Positions 8,618 to 17,168 of a stretch of DNA of 55,011 nucleotides are shown in pieces. The notes below the pieces were generated by a model. That model was not told the DNA's origin and made no database searches. It saw only the letters and a program-made list of their open reading frames with translations. The translations under genes were made by a program, and so were the position numbers. Source of the DNA: Gammaproteobacteria bacterium (lineage in GTDB: Bacteria > Pseudomonadota > Gammaproteobacteria > Chromatiales > Chromatiaceae); NCBI GenBank assembly GCA_021773975.1, contig JAJFJN010000093.1, positions 1-55,011 on the forward strand, written 5' to 3'. Positions within the stretch are counted from its first letter, which is position 1, and the number at the start of each line of letters is the position of its first letter.

Positions 8618-9058
8618 ATGGCTGAGAACTACCAGAAACCCGCGCTTACTTTTGAAGAGCAGCTAGAACATCTCAAAAATTATGGGTTGATAATTAGTGA
8701 TCATGATAGTGCTTTATCACAACTCAGTACCATCAGTTATTATCGACTCAGTGCTTATTGGTATCCCTTTCGTCAGCGAGACAAAGACAGCAATATAACG
8801 AGTAATTTTGCCGAAGGTACTAGCTTCGATGATGTTATAAAGCTGTATGAATTTGATCGCCATTTACGCTTACTTATACTTGATGCGATTGAACGTATCG
8901 AAGTCTATATCCGCACATTAATAACTTATCATCTTGGGCACAGCTATGGTGCTTTTGGTTATGTCTCTGGTTCCCACGCTCCTGCGTGGGAATCCATACG
9001 GTACCAGAATTTAACTACAATATGCATCCCCACACAGGAACGTGGGAGCAAGAAGTGA
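8618..9058 (+). pseudogene. Truncated Abi_2 family (AbiD/AbiF-like) abortive infection protein
   Basis: The ATG at 8618 has GGAGG five bases upstream; the 146-codon frame ends at 9058. The first 117 codons match the Abi_2 N-terminal half: LTFEEQLEHLKNYGL, SYYRLSAYWYPFR, FDDVIKLYEFDRHLRLLILDAIERIEVYIRT. Family members are about 300 residues long, RNA-targeting or HEPN-like, and act in abortive infection. Here the reading turns at 8969 into codons supplied by a palindromic repeat (GGTTCCCACGCTCC...) and stops 89 bases later, so the C-terminal half is missing. It is probably inactive as a toxin. It lies between hsdS and fic in the same orientation and keeps its own promoter and leader RNA. Confidence 0.75.
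8969..9050. repeat. REP-like palindromic element (CCCACGCTCCTGCGTGGGA)
   Basis: An 82-bp unit with inverted ends: the left part is GGTTCCCACGCTCCTGCGTG (8969 on), continuing GGAATCCATA. The right part, reverse-complemented, begins GCTCCCACGTTCCTGTGTGG and continues GGATGCATA. Each end is also an internal hairpin. I recall this GTTCCCACGCTC..GCGTGGGAAnCCATA sequence as widely dispersed in proteobacterial genomes; that is memory, not a search. It forms the breakpoint of the truncated abi gene. Confidence 0.7.
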
Positions 9059-9070
9059 GGAGTCTCTCTA

Positions 9071-9814
9071 ATGTCCAGTAAATTCTCAGAAATTGATTCG
9101 CTGTTTGCTAAGCTCAATAAGCTTCGGCCGCTGTCAACAAATACAGCTAAAAGCCTGCATGAACAGATGGTACTTGATTGGACTTATAACTCCAATGCCA
9201 TTGAAGGCAACACTCTTACACTAAAAGAGACCAAAGTAGTGCTGGAAGGCATTACTATTGGCGGTAAGTTGATGCGCGAGCATTTTGAGGCCATCAACCA
9301 TAGGGAGGCCATTGATTATGTTGAAGCTGTGGTGCGGAATGATGAACCTTTTAACCAGCATTTTATAAAATCCATTCATCAACTGGTGCTAAAAAATATT
9401 GACTCAGATAATGCGGGTATTTACCGAATGGATAATGTTGTTATTTCTGGTGCTGAACATACACCGCCGGATCACCTATTGGTGCCTGAACAGATGTCTG
9501 TGTTGCTAAGTTGGTATCAAAATTATTCCGGTCATCCACTGGAGCGTGCTGCCCGTCTTCATACGGATTTTGTAAAAATCCATCCCTTTATTGATGGTAA
9601 TGGCCGTACTGCACGTCTGTTAATGAATTTTGATTTGATGAAATCAGGTTTGCTTCCAGTTGTTATTAAAGCAGCAGATCGTCTCAGTTATTATGAGTCG
9701 TTAGATAAAGCGCATACTAAAAATGAGTATGATGATTTTATAGCATTGTCTATTGCGGCTGAAGTTGAGGCGTTGCAAAAAACAGTTTCAGTCATTACAG
9801 GCATCAAGCCATGA
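9071..9814 (+). CDS. Fic family protein, catalytic motif intact
   Basis: A 247-residue Fic protein, predicted to transfer AMP or a related group from a nucleotide to a target hydroxyl. The active-site motif is complete: HPFIDGNGRTAR starts at residue 171, with the catalytic His and the anion-binding GNGR. An N-terminal inhibitory helix is visible as SNAIEG at 41-46, which fits the (S/T)xxxE(G/N) consensus whose Glu blocks ATP binding. The protein is therefore self-inhibited (class II arrangement). The start has GTGAGGAG about eight bases upstream. Its stop overlaps the start of hsdR by four bases (ATGA), so Fic is translationally coupled to the restriction subunit. Fic genes inside type I restriction loci are common, but their role there is not established. 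Confidence 0.92.
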   Translation: MSSKFSEIDSLFAKLNKLRPLSTNTAKSLHEQMVLDWTYNSNAIEGNTLTLKETKVVLEGITIGGKLMREHFEAINHREAIDYVEAVVRNDEPFNQHFIKSIHQLVLKNIDSDNAGIYRMDNVVISGAEHTPPDHLLVPEQMSVLLSWYQNYSGHPLERAARLHTDFVKIHPFIDGNGRTARLLMNFDLMKSGLLPVVIKAADRLSYYESLDKAHTKNEYDDFIALSIAAEVEALQKTVSVITGIKP

Positions 9815-12800
9815 CTGTGCTCCCAAAATTTCAGGAAGAGTATAGTGCCAAGATACCCGCATTAACACTTCTTCATAACCTTGGTTGGATATTTTTATCA
9901 CCTGAGCACGCTCAATCAGCAAGGAATAATAAAGCAAGCGAAGTGGTTTTACGCGATATTTTAAGGGAGGAGTTACGAAAACGCCGCTTTACCTATGCAG
10001 GGAAAGAGCGGTCTTTTTCTGAAAATGCCATTGATAACGTTATAGCAGAGCTATGTACTCCCGCTTTGAATGAGGGGCTTGGTGTTGCCAATGAAAAGCT
10101 CTATAACCATCTTCTCTATGGCATATCCGTCAGGGAGTTCATAGATGGTAAAAAGGTAAACCCAACCATTCAGATCATTGATTGGGGCAGTGCCAGTAAC
10201 AATAGCTTTCTCTTCACTGAAGAGCTGAGTGTCCTTAGAACCAATGCCGTTGAATTTCGCAGACCCGATATTGTCTGTTTTGTGAATGGCTTGCCCTTGG
10301 TAGTTATTGAGGCAAAACGCCCTGATGGTCATACCAAGAAAGCGCCAACCATTGACGAAGGGATTTCTCAGAATATCCGCAACCAGCGAAATGATGAAAT
10401 TCCTCATCTATTTGCTTATGCACAGCTTCTATTTTCTATCAATGGTGCAGATGGTCGCTATGGTACGCAAGGCACACCAAAGAAATTTTGGGCACCTTGG
10501 CGGGAAGAGGATTTAAGTGAGGGTGAGTTCTATACCCTTAAAAACAAAACCCTGAGTACAGGTGACAAAGATGGGCTGTTTGCGCATAGGCCAAAACAGG
10601 ATCGTGAATGGTATGACAATCTGATTGCAGGGGGAGAGCTTGCGGTTACTGATCAGGACAGGCTTTTGATCTCTCTTCTCTCTCCTGCTCGACTGCTGGA
10701 GATGACACGGTTCTATGTGCTGTTTGATAAAAAGGTCGGCAAAGTTGCCGCCCGTTATCAGCAGGTTTTTGGCATCAAACGCTTAATAGAACGCATCAAC
10801 TCCAAAAACAGCAAGGGAGCAAGGCGAGGCGGTGTTATCTGGCATACCACGGGATCAGGCAAGTCATTCACGATGGTGTTTCTCTCTAAAGCCCTGATCT
10901 TGCATGAATCGTTGAAACAGTGCCGTTTTGTTGTGGTCACTGATCGTGTTGATCTGGAAGGTCAGCTCAGTAAAACCTTCAGCACTGGTGGGGAGCTTGC
11001 CAGTAAGAAGGATAAAGAGGGCGCTATCGCCACATCGGGTAAGCGTCTTGCGGGACAGATATCAAAAGGCAATGAGCGGATTATCTTTTCGATCATCAAT
11101 AAATTTGCCATTGCCGCCAAAATGCCAGAGTGTCATAACCCAAGTTCTGACATTATCGTATTGGTCGATGAAGGGCATCGTTCCCAAGGCGGTGAAAACT
11201 ATATACGCATGCGACAGGCACTGCCCAATGCGGCCTTTATTGCTTTTACAGGTACACCGCTGTTAAAAGATGAAAAGACAGTCAGTAAATTTGGTTCAAT
11301 CATTCATGCTTATACCATGCAGAAAGCAGTCGAGGATAAGACAGTTACCCCACTGCTCTATGAAGAACGTATCCCTGATCTTGATATAAATAGTCGGGCA
11401 ATTGATCGTTGGTTTGAGCGTATCACTGAAGGTCTGACTGAAGAGCAAAAGACAGACCTTAAAAAGAAGCTGGCAAAAAAAGGCCATCTCTATCAGTCAG
11501 AGGATCGTATCCGCCTGATTGCCTATGACATTGCAAATCACTTCATAAAGAACATAGATGACGGCCTGAAAGGTCAGCTTGCTTGCGATAGCAAATTATC
11601 AGCCATTAAGTACAAACAGTTTATGGATGAGCTTGGTCTGTTTGAATCTGCAATTGTCATGTCGGCACCTGATACTAGGGAAGGCAATACCGATGTTGAC
11701 GAAGCCGCTACACCAGAAGTAGCAAAATGGTGGAAAGAGAATGTCGGTTCTGAGGATGAGAAGGCTTACACCAAAAATAGTGTCAGCCGTTTTGAAGAGG
11801 ATGACGATCTAAAGATTCTGATTGTCGTAGATAAACTTCTGACAGGCTTTGATGAGCCAAAGAACACCGTTCTCTACATTGACAAACCTCTCAAGGAACA
11901 TAATCTCATTCAGGCAATTGCTCGTGTTAACCGACTGCACCCGAAAAAGAAGTTTGGCTTGTTGATTGATTATCGGGGCATTCTGGCTGAGCTGGATACC
12001 ACTATCGCCAAATATCAGGATTTAGCCAGCCGTACCCAAGGTGGCTTTGATATTAATGATATCGAAGGTCTCTATCAGCAGATGAGTACAGAGTACAAAA
12101 AGCTCCCGCACTATTACAAAGAGCTTTGGGCAATATTCAAAGCGGTGAAGAACAAAGGTGATATAGAACAGCTTCGCCAAGTCATCATCCCCCGTATGCA
12201 AGAAGCGCCTGCGGCTAGTGGAATCAAGTATGGTGAGATGGTAGATGTGAACCTGAAAATCCGTGAAGACTTTTATGATTGTCTAAGTCAGTTTGCCAAC
12301 TGTTTAAAGGTTGCCCTGCAATCAGCCAGCTTCTTTGAAGATAAGAGTTTTTCCGAGGAAGACAGAAGGCACTACAAGGAGACCGTTAAGCAGTTCTCTT
12401 CTCTCAGGCAGCTTGCCAAGTCTGATGCAGGTGAAGCGGTTGATTACGATGAATATGCAGATCAGGTTAAAAAGCTGATGGATAAGCATGTTGTCGGTGT
12501 CGATATCAAAGAGCCAGAGGGTATCTATGAAGTCGGCAAGATGGGCAAAAAGAGTGATCCAAAAGATTGGTCAGAAGATAAAACCAGAAACGAAACTGAC
12601 ATCATCAAGACGCGTGTAACACGAATGATTGAGCAGAGCTTACGCGATGACCCCTATGCACAAGAGGTCTTCTCCAAGCTCCTGAAACAGGTGATAGAAG
12701 AGGCTGAAGCCCTGTTCGATCATCCTTTAAAACAATATATGCTCTTCAGAGAGTTTGAAGAGAAAGTAGAAAAACGTGAAGTTGATGGATTGCCAAATAG

Positions 12801-13104
12801 CTTTGCAGACAACAAGCATGCGCAGGCCTATTATGGCGTATTGAAAATCTATATCGGCGAAAATCTTCCATCAATGGATGATGAAGTATCAGATAGGTGG
12901 GTAGAACTCTCCTTTAAGATTGATGAAATTATCACCAATGCCATAGCAGAACACTCCATCAATCCCCAGAACATAGAAGCGGAAATCCGCAAAAATCTTC
13001 TGCCAATGGTGTTTGGTGAATGTAAAAGAACAGGATCAGGGATGGATCAGGCCAAGGCCATGATAGAGAGAATTGTCCAAACCGTTCGGGAAGGGCTTAA
13101 CTGA
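9811..13104 (+). CDS. hsdR: Type I restriction endonuclease subunit R
   Basis: The 1097-residue motor and nuclease subunit of the type I system. The N-terminal PD-(D/E)xK nuclease region shows RRPDIVCFVNGLPLVVIEAK. The superfamily 2 helicase part has Walker A HTTGSGKS at 345-352, a DEGH box at 453-456 and FTGTPL at about 480, with later helicase motifs around DKLLTGFDEP and QAIARVNR. The C-terminal helical domain would bind HsdM. Length and motif order are normal and no lesion is seen, so with hsdM and either hsdS the system looks intact. It begins inside the end of fic (ATGA overlap) and is followed two bases later by the metallopeptidase gene. Confidence 0.95.
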   Translation: MTVLPKFQEEYSAKIPALTLLHNLGWIFLSPEHAQSARNNKASEVVLRDILREELRKRRFTYAGKERSFSENAIDNVIAELCTPALNEGLGVANEKLYNHLLYGISVREFIDGKKVNPTIQIIDWGSASNNSFLFTEELSVLRTNAVEFRRPDIVCFVNGLPLVVIEAKRPDGHTKKAPTIDEGISQNIRNQRNDEIPHLFAYAQLLFSINGADGRYGTQGTPKKFWAPWREEDLSEGEFYTLKNKTLSTGDKDGLFAHRPKQDREWYDNLIAGGELAVTDQDRLLISLLSPARLLEMTRFYVLFDKKVGKVAARYQQVFGIKRLIERINSKNSKGARRGGVIWHTTGSGKSFTMVFLSKALILHESLKQCRFVVVTDRVDLEGQLSKTFSTGGELASKKDKEGAIATSGKRLAGQISKGNERIIFSIINKFAIAAKMPECHNPSSDIIVLVDEGHRSQGGENYIRMRQALPNAAFIAFTGTPLLKDEKTVSKFGSIIHAYTMQKAVEDKTVTPLLYEERIPDLDINSRAIDRWFERITEGLTEEQKTDLKKKLAKKGHLYQSEDRIRLIAYDIANHFIKNIDDGLKGQLACDSKLSAIKYKQFMDELGLFESAIVMSAPDTREGNTDVDEAATPEVAKWWKENVGSEDEKAYTKNSVSRFEEDDDLKILIVVDKLLTGFDEPKNTVLYIDKPLKEHNLIQAIARVNRLHPKKKFGLLIDYRGILAELDTTIAKYQDLASRTQGGFDINDIEGLYQQMSTEYKKLPHYYKELWAIFKAVKNKGDIEQLRQVIIPRMQEAPAASGIKYGEMVDVNLKIREDFYDCLSQFANCLKVALQSASFFEDKSFSEEDRRHYKETVKQFSSLRQLAKSDAGEAVDYDEYADQVKKLMDKHVVGVDIKEPEGIYEVGKMGKKSDPKDWSEDKTRNETDIIKTRVTRMIEQSLRDDPYAQEVFSKLLKQVIEEAEALFDHPLKQYMLFREFEEKVEKREVDGLPNSFADNKHAQAYYGVLKIYIGENLPSMDDEVSDRWVELSFKIDEIITNAIAEHSINPQNIEAEIRKNLLPMVFGECKRTGSGMDQAKAMIERIVQTVREGLN

Positions 13105-13106
13105 TC

Positions 13107-13868
13107 ATGGGAAACTTGGCGACAAAGAAAAAAGGCTCTGTTCAATATGGTGATGTTTCTATCAACTTTGCTATTGAGCCAAGAGTTGCAGATACCCAAA
13201 AAGTTTTGATCAAAGTTCACCCAGATTGCAGGGTAGTTGCACATGCCCCACCTATGGCCTCAGATGATGAGGTGCAGGAGGCTGTAAAAAAACGGGCAAG
13301 ATGGGTATATCGCCAAATGCAATATTTTCAAATCCAGCAAGAAAACATCCTCCCCCGTAACTACGTCAGCGGTGAAAGCCATTTCTACCTTGGCCGTAGA
13401 CACATGCTAAAGGTAAGAGTAGAGCCACAGTGCAAGCCAGAAGTTAAGCTATTGTGTGGTGTGCTAGAAGTAAAAACAAAAATAGCCAACCAAAAAAAAA
13501 CAAAATCCCTACTGATGGATTGGTACAAAGAACGAGCAAAAGAGGTTTTTGACCGCAGGCTTAATGAGCTTATTTCTCAAACACTCTGGATAAAGGAAAA
13601 ACCACCAATACGGATTTTCTCTATGCAAACACAATGGGGCAGTTGCTCCCCAAAAGGACAACTCACCCTAAACTCTCATTTAGTAAAAGCACCAAGAGAT
13701 TGCATAGATTACGTATTGGTTCATGAGCTTTGCCATATTGCAGAACATAATCATTCAGAGAACTTTTACCGTTTGATGAGGCAGGTTATGCCACAGTGGG
13801 AGAAGGTAAAAGAGAGATTGGATGGTATGGCTTATTTTTATTTGAATGATGTTTGGGGGATTAAATGA
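13107..13868 (+). CDS. YgjP-like (DUF45) zinc metallopeptidase
   Basis: A 253-residue protein of the COG1451/YgjP family. The zinc-binding motif HELCHIAEHNH begins at residue 206, giving His206, Glu207 and His210, with His216 in NHS as probable third ligand; MQTQWGSC upstream is the usual family motif. The family is SprT/wss-like, and a role in processing protein-DNA complexes has been suggested; no substrate is known. Genes of this family are often the last member of type I restriction operons, as here. The stop overlaps the next start by four bases (ATGA at 13865-13868), so it is coupled to the PHP-ABC ATPase gene. Confidence 0.85.
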   Translation: MGNLATKKKGSVQYGDVSINFAIEPRVADTQKVLIKVHPDCRVVAHAPPMASDDEVQEAVKKRARWVYRQMQYFQIQQENILPRNYVSGESHFYLGRRHMLKVRVEPQCKPEVKLLCGVLEVKTKIANQKKTKSLLMDWYKERAKEVFDRRLNELISQTLWIKEKPPIRIFSMQTQWGSCSPKGQLTLNSHLVKAPRDCIDYVLVHELCHIAEHNHSENFYRLMRQVMPQWEKVKERLDGMAYFYLNDVWGIK

Positions 13869-15889
13869 AAAAGATTGATTTTCATATTCATACTATTTCC
13901 ACAATAAGTGATAGTGCTTTTGAGTTCAGCGTGGAACGGTTGAATGAGTATATAGATAAAAGAAGATTAGATTGTATTGCGATAACAAATCATAATACCT
14001 TTGATCTTGATCAGTATAATGAAATCTATGAATTGGTTCCAATAGAGGTTTTTCCAGGAATCGAAATTGATGTAGAAGGCAGTCACATTCTGGTTATAGC
14101 TGATGGAAATGAGCTGGATGACTTTAATGAAAAGTGTCAACAGATATCAAAGGCCATTCCTACAGAAAATGACTCAATTACAGTCGCAGAATTAATAAGT
14201 ATTTTTATTGATCTTTCAAATTACATTGTTATCCCACATTATGATAAAAACCCATCAATAAACGATGATACTCTAGATCAGCTAAGCTCATTTATAACGG
14301 CTGGAGAGGTCGCCAGCCCAAAGAAGTTTATGTATTGCATTAAGGATAAAGAGCGACTTGTGCCTGTTTATTTTAGTGATTGTAGAATAGCTACGAATTT
14401 AACTACATATCCAATAAGGCAAACCTATCTTAGCTGCAATGGAGTTAGCTTTGCAGCTATCAGAAATTGTTTGCGAGATAGAAATAAAGTTTCATTGTCA
14501 GCAAATGACACTAATTCCTTGTTTGAAGCATTTGAAGATGGGCAAGAACTTTCAACTGGTTTAAATATAATAATAGGAGAAAGGTCTTCTGGGAAATCAT
14601 TTACACTTAACAGAATAAGTCGTAAATATGAAAATGTAAGGTACATTAAGCAATTTTCGCTAGTTGAAAGAGATGATAAAGAGGATGAGAAGAAATTTAA
14701 TAAAATATTAAGTGAAAAGCATAGTTTATTAACGCGTGATTACTTGGAGGAACTCCAAAATGTTGTTAATAATATAATTGATGTCGACCTAGAAGATGAC
14801 TCAAACTCAATATCTAGATATTTGGATTCACTTATTAAATATGCAAAGGAATCTGAAAAGCATGATGCTTTTTCAAAGGCTGATCTATTTAGAGAAGAAG
14901 AGTTTCAGATTTTAGATCAGCAAGGTTTGCTTGATCTTATAAGGTCAACTGAAAATCTTATAGAAAACTTTGAATTCAAAGAAGTCATTGAAAAACATGT
15001 TTCACTTCAAAGTCTAAAGCAATTAATTGTAGAATTAATGATTGAGTACGGAAAGAGGGAGAAGGAAAGATTAATAAAAAAATGGCTAAACGACTTAATT
15101 AATGAAATCAAGAATAAGCTTCAAATAAAAACTGCGGCAACAGCACCAAATGATATTGATCTTTATAGAGTTGCAATGAATTTAAATAAAGTAGAAAAGT
15201 TCGAAGGTGTTGTACGCTTGGCAAAGAAAAGGCGTGAAATTGAAAGGAAGACTATTCAAGGATTTGAAGTCGTTGCAAACTCAGGTGAGTTTGAAGGTGC
15301 GGGAGAGCTTAAGAGTCTAAGTAAATCAAGGAGTGCATTTAGCGAGGCGTTTGACGAATATAAAAGCCCATATAAATTTCTTCAAAAGCTTAAAAATGTA
15401 GATGGTTTGGAGGATGTTGATTTATTTAAATACTTCGTAAGAATTGAATACAAAATATTAAATAAGGATGGCTTCGAAGTATCTGGTGGTGAAAGGTCAG
15501 AATTTAACTTACTTCAAGAAATACAGGACGCACAGAAATATGACATGTTGTTAATTGATGAGCCTGAATCATCTTTCGACAATATTTTTCTTAAAAAAGA
15601 AGTTAATGAGATAATTAAGGATATATCTAGCAATATGCCAGTAGTGATTGTTACTCACAATAGCACTGTTGGAGCCTCCATTAAGCCTGATTACTTGTTA
15701 TGCACTAGGAAGGAAGTTATAGATGGAAAAATAGAATATAGACTTTATTCAGGGTTTCCTACAAGCAAAGAATTATTATCAAAAGATGGAAAAAGGCTGA
15801 ATGCTTTGGATGTAACAATGGGTTGCTTAGAGGCTGGACAGCAGGCTTACAATGAGAGGAGGAAGGGATATGAAAATCTTGAAAATTGA
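13865..15889 (+). CDS. PHP-domain phosphoesterase fused to an ABC/SMC-like ATPase
   Basis: A 674-residue two-part protein. The N-terminus is a PHP domain with metal-ligand motifs HIH at 7-9, NHN around 43, PGIEI around 64-68 and later YIVIPHYD and VYFSDCR. The C-terminal two thirds form an ATPase with Walker A (GERSSGKSFT), a long helical insertion likely to be a coiled coil, a signature-like VSGGERS, Walker B LLIDEPESSFDN and an H-loop VVIVTHNS. This order is that of SMC/RecN-type ABC ATPases. PHP-ABC fusions are recognised as probable nucleoprotein-acting conflict proteins, and the TrlF-type ATPases are related in layout. The DNA is visibly more AT-rich than hsdR, which suggests separate acquisition. 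It overlaps genes on both sides. Confidence 0.8.
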   Translation: MKKIDFHIHTISTISDSAFEFSVERLNEYIDKRRLDCIAITNHNTFDLDQYNEIYELVPIEVFPGIEIDVEGSHILVIADGNELDDFNEKCQQISKAIPTENDSITVAELISIFIDLSNYIVIPHYDKNPSINDDTLDQLSSFITAGEVASPKKFMYCIKDKERLVPVYFSDCRIATNLTTYPIRQTYLSCNGVSFAAIRNCLRDRNKVSLSANDTNSLFEAFEDGQELSTGLNIIIGERSSGKSFTLNRISRKYENVRYIKQFSLVERDDKEDEKKFNKILSEKHSLLTRDYLEELQNVVNNIIDVDLEDDSNSISRYLDSLIKYAKESEKHDAFSKADLFREEEFQILDQQGLLDLIRSTENLIENFEFKEVIEKHVSLQSLKQLIVELMIEYGKREKERLIKKWLNDLINEIKNKLQIKTAATAPNDIDLYRVAMNLNKVEKFEGVVRLAKKRREIERKTIQGFEVVANSGEFEGAGELKSLSKSRSAFSEAFDEYKSPYKFLQKLKNVDGLEDVDLFKYFVRIEYKILNKDGFEVSGGERSEFNLLQEIQDAQKYDMLLIDEPESSFDNIFLKKEVNEIIKDISSNMPVVIVTHNSTVGASIKPDYLLCTRKEVIDGKIEYRLYSGFPTSKELLSKDGKRLNALDVTMGCLEAGQQAYNERRKGYENLEN

Positions 15890-16163
15890 AAATGGCAAAG
15901 GTTATTTTTGCATTGCAAACAATGGTGACTGGATCCAAATAGATAATATAGATAAAGATTGTCTAATGAAATTACTTAATATTTTTTTAGAATCTGATGT
16001 TGAAGTGGATGGCTATGATGAAGAACGCATTCAGAATCAAGCTCAGCAAATAATTTATAAAAGTGTTTTCGAAAAATTCAGTAATTTAAAAGAGAATAAA
16101 AATAAGTTTAAGGATGAAAGTGACCGAATGTATCTAAGTGCAATTCAAAAGTACCAACAATAG
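15870..16163 (+). CDS. Small acidic partner of the PHP-ABC ATPase
   Basis: A 97-residue protein of unknown family. The ATG at 15870 is preferred to the in-frame ATG at 15852 because AGGAGG lies at 15857-15862, seven bases before it. It starts 20 bases inside the end of the PHP-ABC gene, so it should be translationally coupled. The N-terminal half (KGYFCIANNGDWIQIDNI) looks like a small beta domain; the rest is helical and charged, with no signal peptide or catalytic motif. As a co-translated small protein it may be a regulatory or specificity subunit of the ATPase (inference). Confidence 0.65.
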   Translation: MKILKIENGKGYFCIANNGDWIQIDNIDKDCLMKLLNIFLESDVEVDGYDEERIQNQAQQIIYKSVFEKFSNLKENKNKFKDESDRMYLSAIQKYQQ

Positions 16164-16231
16164 TGGTTATTGAAGGGGGCAATACATCTAATAATACCGC
16201 ATAATTTATGCTAATAGTTGTAATGCAAAAC

Positions 16232-16411
16232 TCAAGGGCAAAAAGCCCTTGAATTAATAACTCTCCTGATATTTTCAAGTGATGCCAGTGCGGTTCTTCG
16301 CTCTGGTGTATCTGGCTTGCTTTTTGCGAGTTCGTTGAAGACGGCTCTGTAAAGAGAATGAAGTTTAGCTTTGTTGCGTGATGCCAGTTCAAATATTGTT
16401 ATAAGTTTCAT
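16232..16411 (-). CDS. Tiny conserved-looking protein of mobile-element type
   Basis: A 59-residue ORF starting at 16411 with a near-perfect Shine-Dalgarno (AGGAGGT, five bases upstream on the minus strand). The protein (MKLITIFELASRNKAKLHSL ... ERRTALASLENIRRVI) is helical and basic. From memory, small proteins with ERR.ALASLENIRRV occur on integrative elements and prophages; I know no function. A GC-rich hairpin lies just upstream in the leader, and another hairpin overlaps the stop codon and may terminate it. Confidence 0.6.
   Translation of the reverse strand: MKLITIFELASRNKAKLHSLYRAVFNELAKSKPDTPERRTALASLENIRRVINSRAFCP
16233..16251 (-). terminator. Hairpin at the end of the tiny gene
   Basis: CAAGGGC and GCCCTTG pair around a five-base loop, overlapping the stop codon of the tiny minus-strand gene. 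On the minus strand it is followed by AGTTTTGC, a weak T-run. Confidence 0.45.
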
Positions 16412-16429
16412 ACTTACCTCCTGTTTTGG

Positions 16430-16449
16430 AGGCCGCACCATTGCGGCCT
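16430..16449 (-). promoter_or_regulatory. GC-rich leader hairpin of the tiny gene
   Basis: AGGCCGCA and TGCGGCCT form a perfect eight-base stem with a four-base loop, six bases upstream of the AGGAGGT ribosome-binding site. There is no T-run, so it is more likely an RNA stabiliser or translation regulator than a terminator. Confidence 0.45.
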
Positions 16450-16850
16450 TCCCCCTGTGTCAGGATAGATGTCGCCTTTGATAAGGCCGAGAGGCTAAAT
16501 ATGATGAAGGACTGCACCTTTGGTCGTAACGCCAGAGGAGAAGCGGTTGCCGCTTGCTGTTTCTTTATTGTGTTTTGCTATAACGAGTCATGAAAAAGGC
16601 CACAAAGGAAGGCTTCAAAAGGTCAGGGGTATGAATGCCGCCTTATATCAAAATAGAGGCATTGGGTTTGGATGCGTATCTCTTGTCAGGAGATAGCTGT
16701 TTATCGTACTTGGCTGCCAGATTATTTGAATCATCACTTGGCTTCAGCTTTTCAAAAATCAAACCTCTAAAATTATTGCCCTGTTTGACTGCTAGAGGCA
16801 GTATCGCCAGATACATCAACTCTGTGTTCCTACATCTTCAACATCCCTAA

Positions 16851-16964
16851 AAGCACATTCTCCATTCCAGCCTTTACGAAGCCATAGCCCGTGACATGAA
16901 AATCAACGGTGAGATCTTTGAAATCGAACGTGACCTGATCGTCACCAACGCACATGAGTTTTAA
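16851..16964 (+). pseudogene. Unidentified coding relic
   Basis: A short frame ending at the TAA at 16962-16964 reads EAIARDMKINGEIFEIERDL and then IVTNAHEF, which looks like the end of a real protein, but no start codon or longer frame precedes it. The surrounding stretch 16450-17168 otherwise holds no gene I can support and is probably degraded accessory DNA. Confidence 0.3.
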
Positions 16965-17168
16965 ATGGCGGATTCCAGCTTCTCTGGGCCAACATATTTG
17001 TTGCCCCTTTTTGTTTGCCAGTCAATAAATATGTTGACTAAAAGTAGGGCGCTATTTTGGCTATGTATCATTAGGTTAGTTTAAAAATAATAACGAACAG
17101 GCACTAACAGTACCGTAAACAGATTAATTCTAAACTATATATATGTCTGGAAAATAAAGGGTTGATTG

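Noticed and set aside
8416-8625. 69-codon ORF overlapping the hsdS end and abi leader
   Set aside because: It covers a promoter and a terminator-like hairpin and has no protein-like features.
16635-16850. 71-codon plus-strand ORF
   Set aside because: No start signal and no family resemblance; the region looks like degraded DNA.
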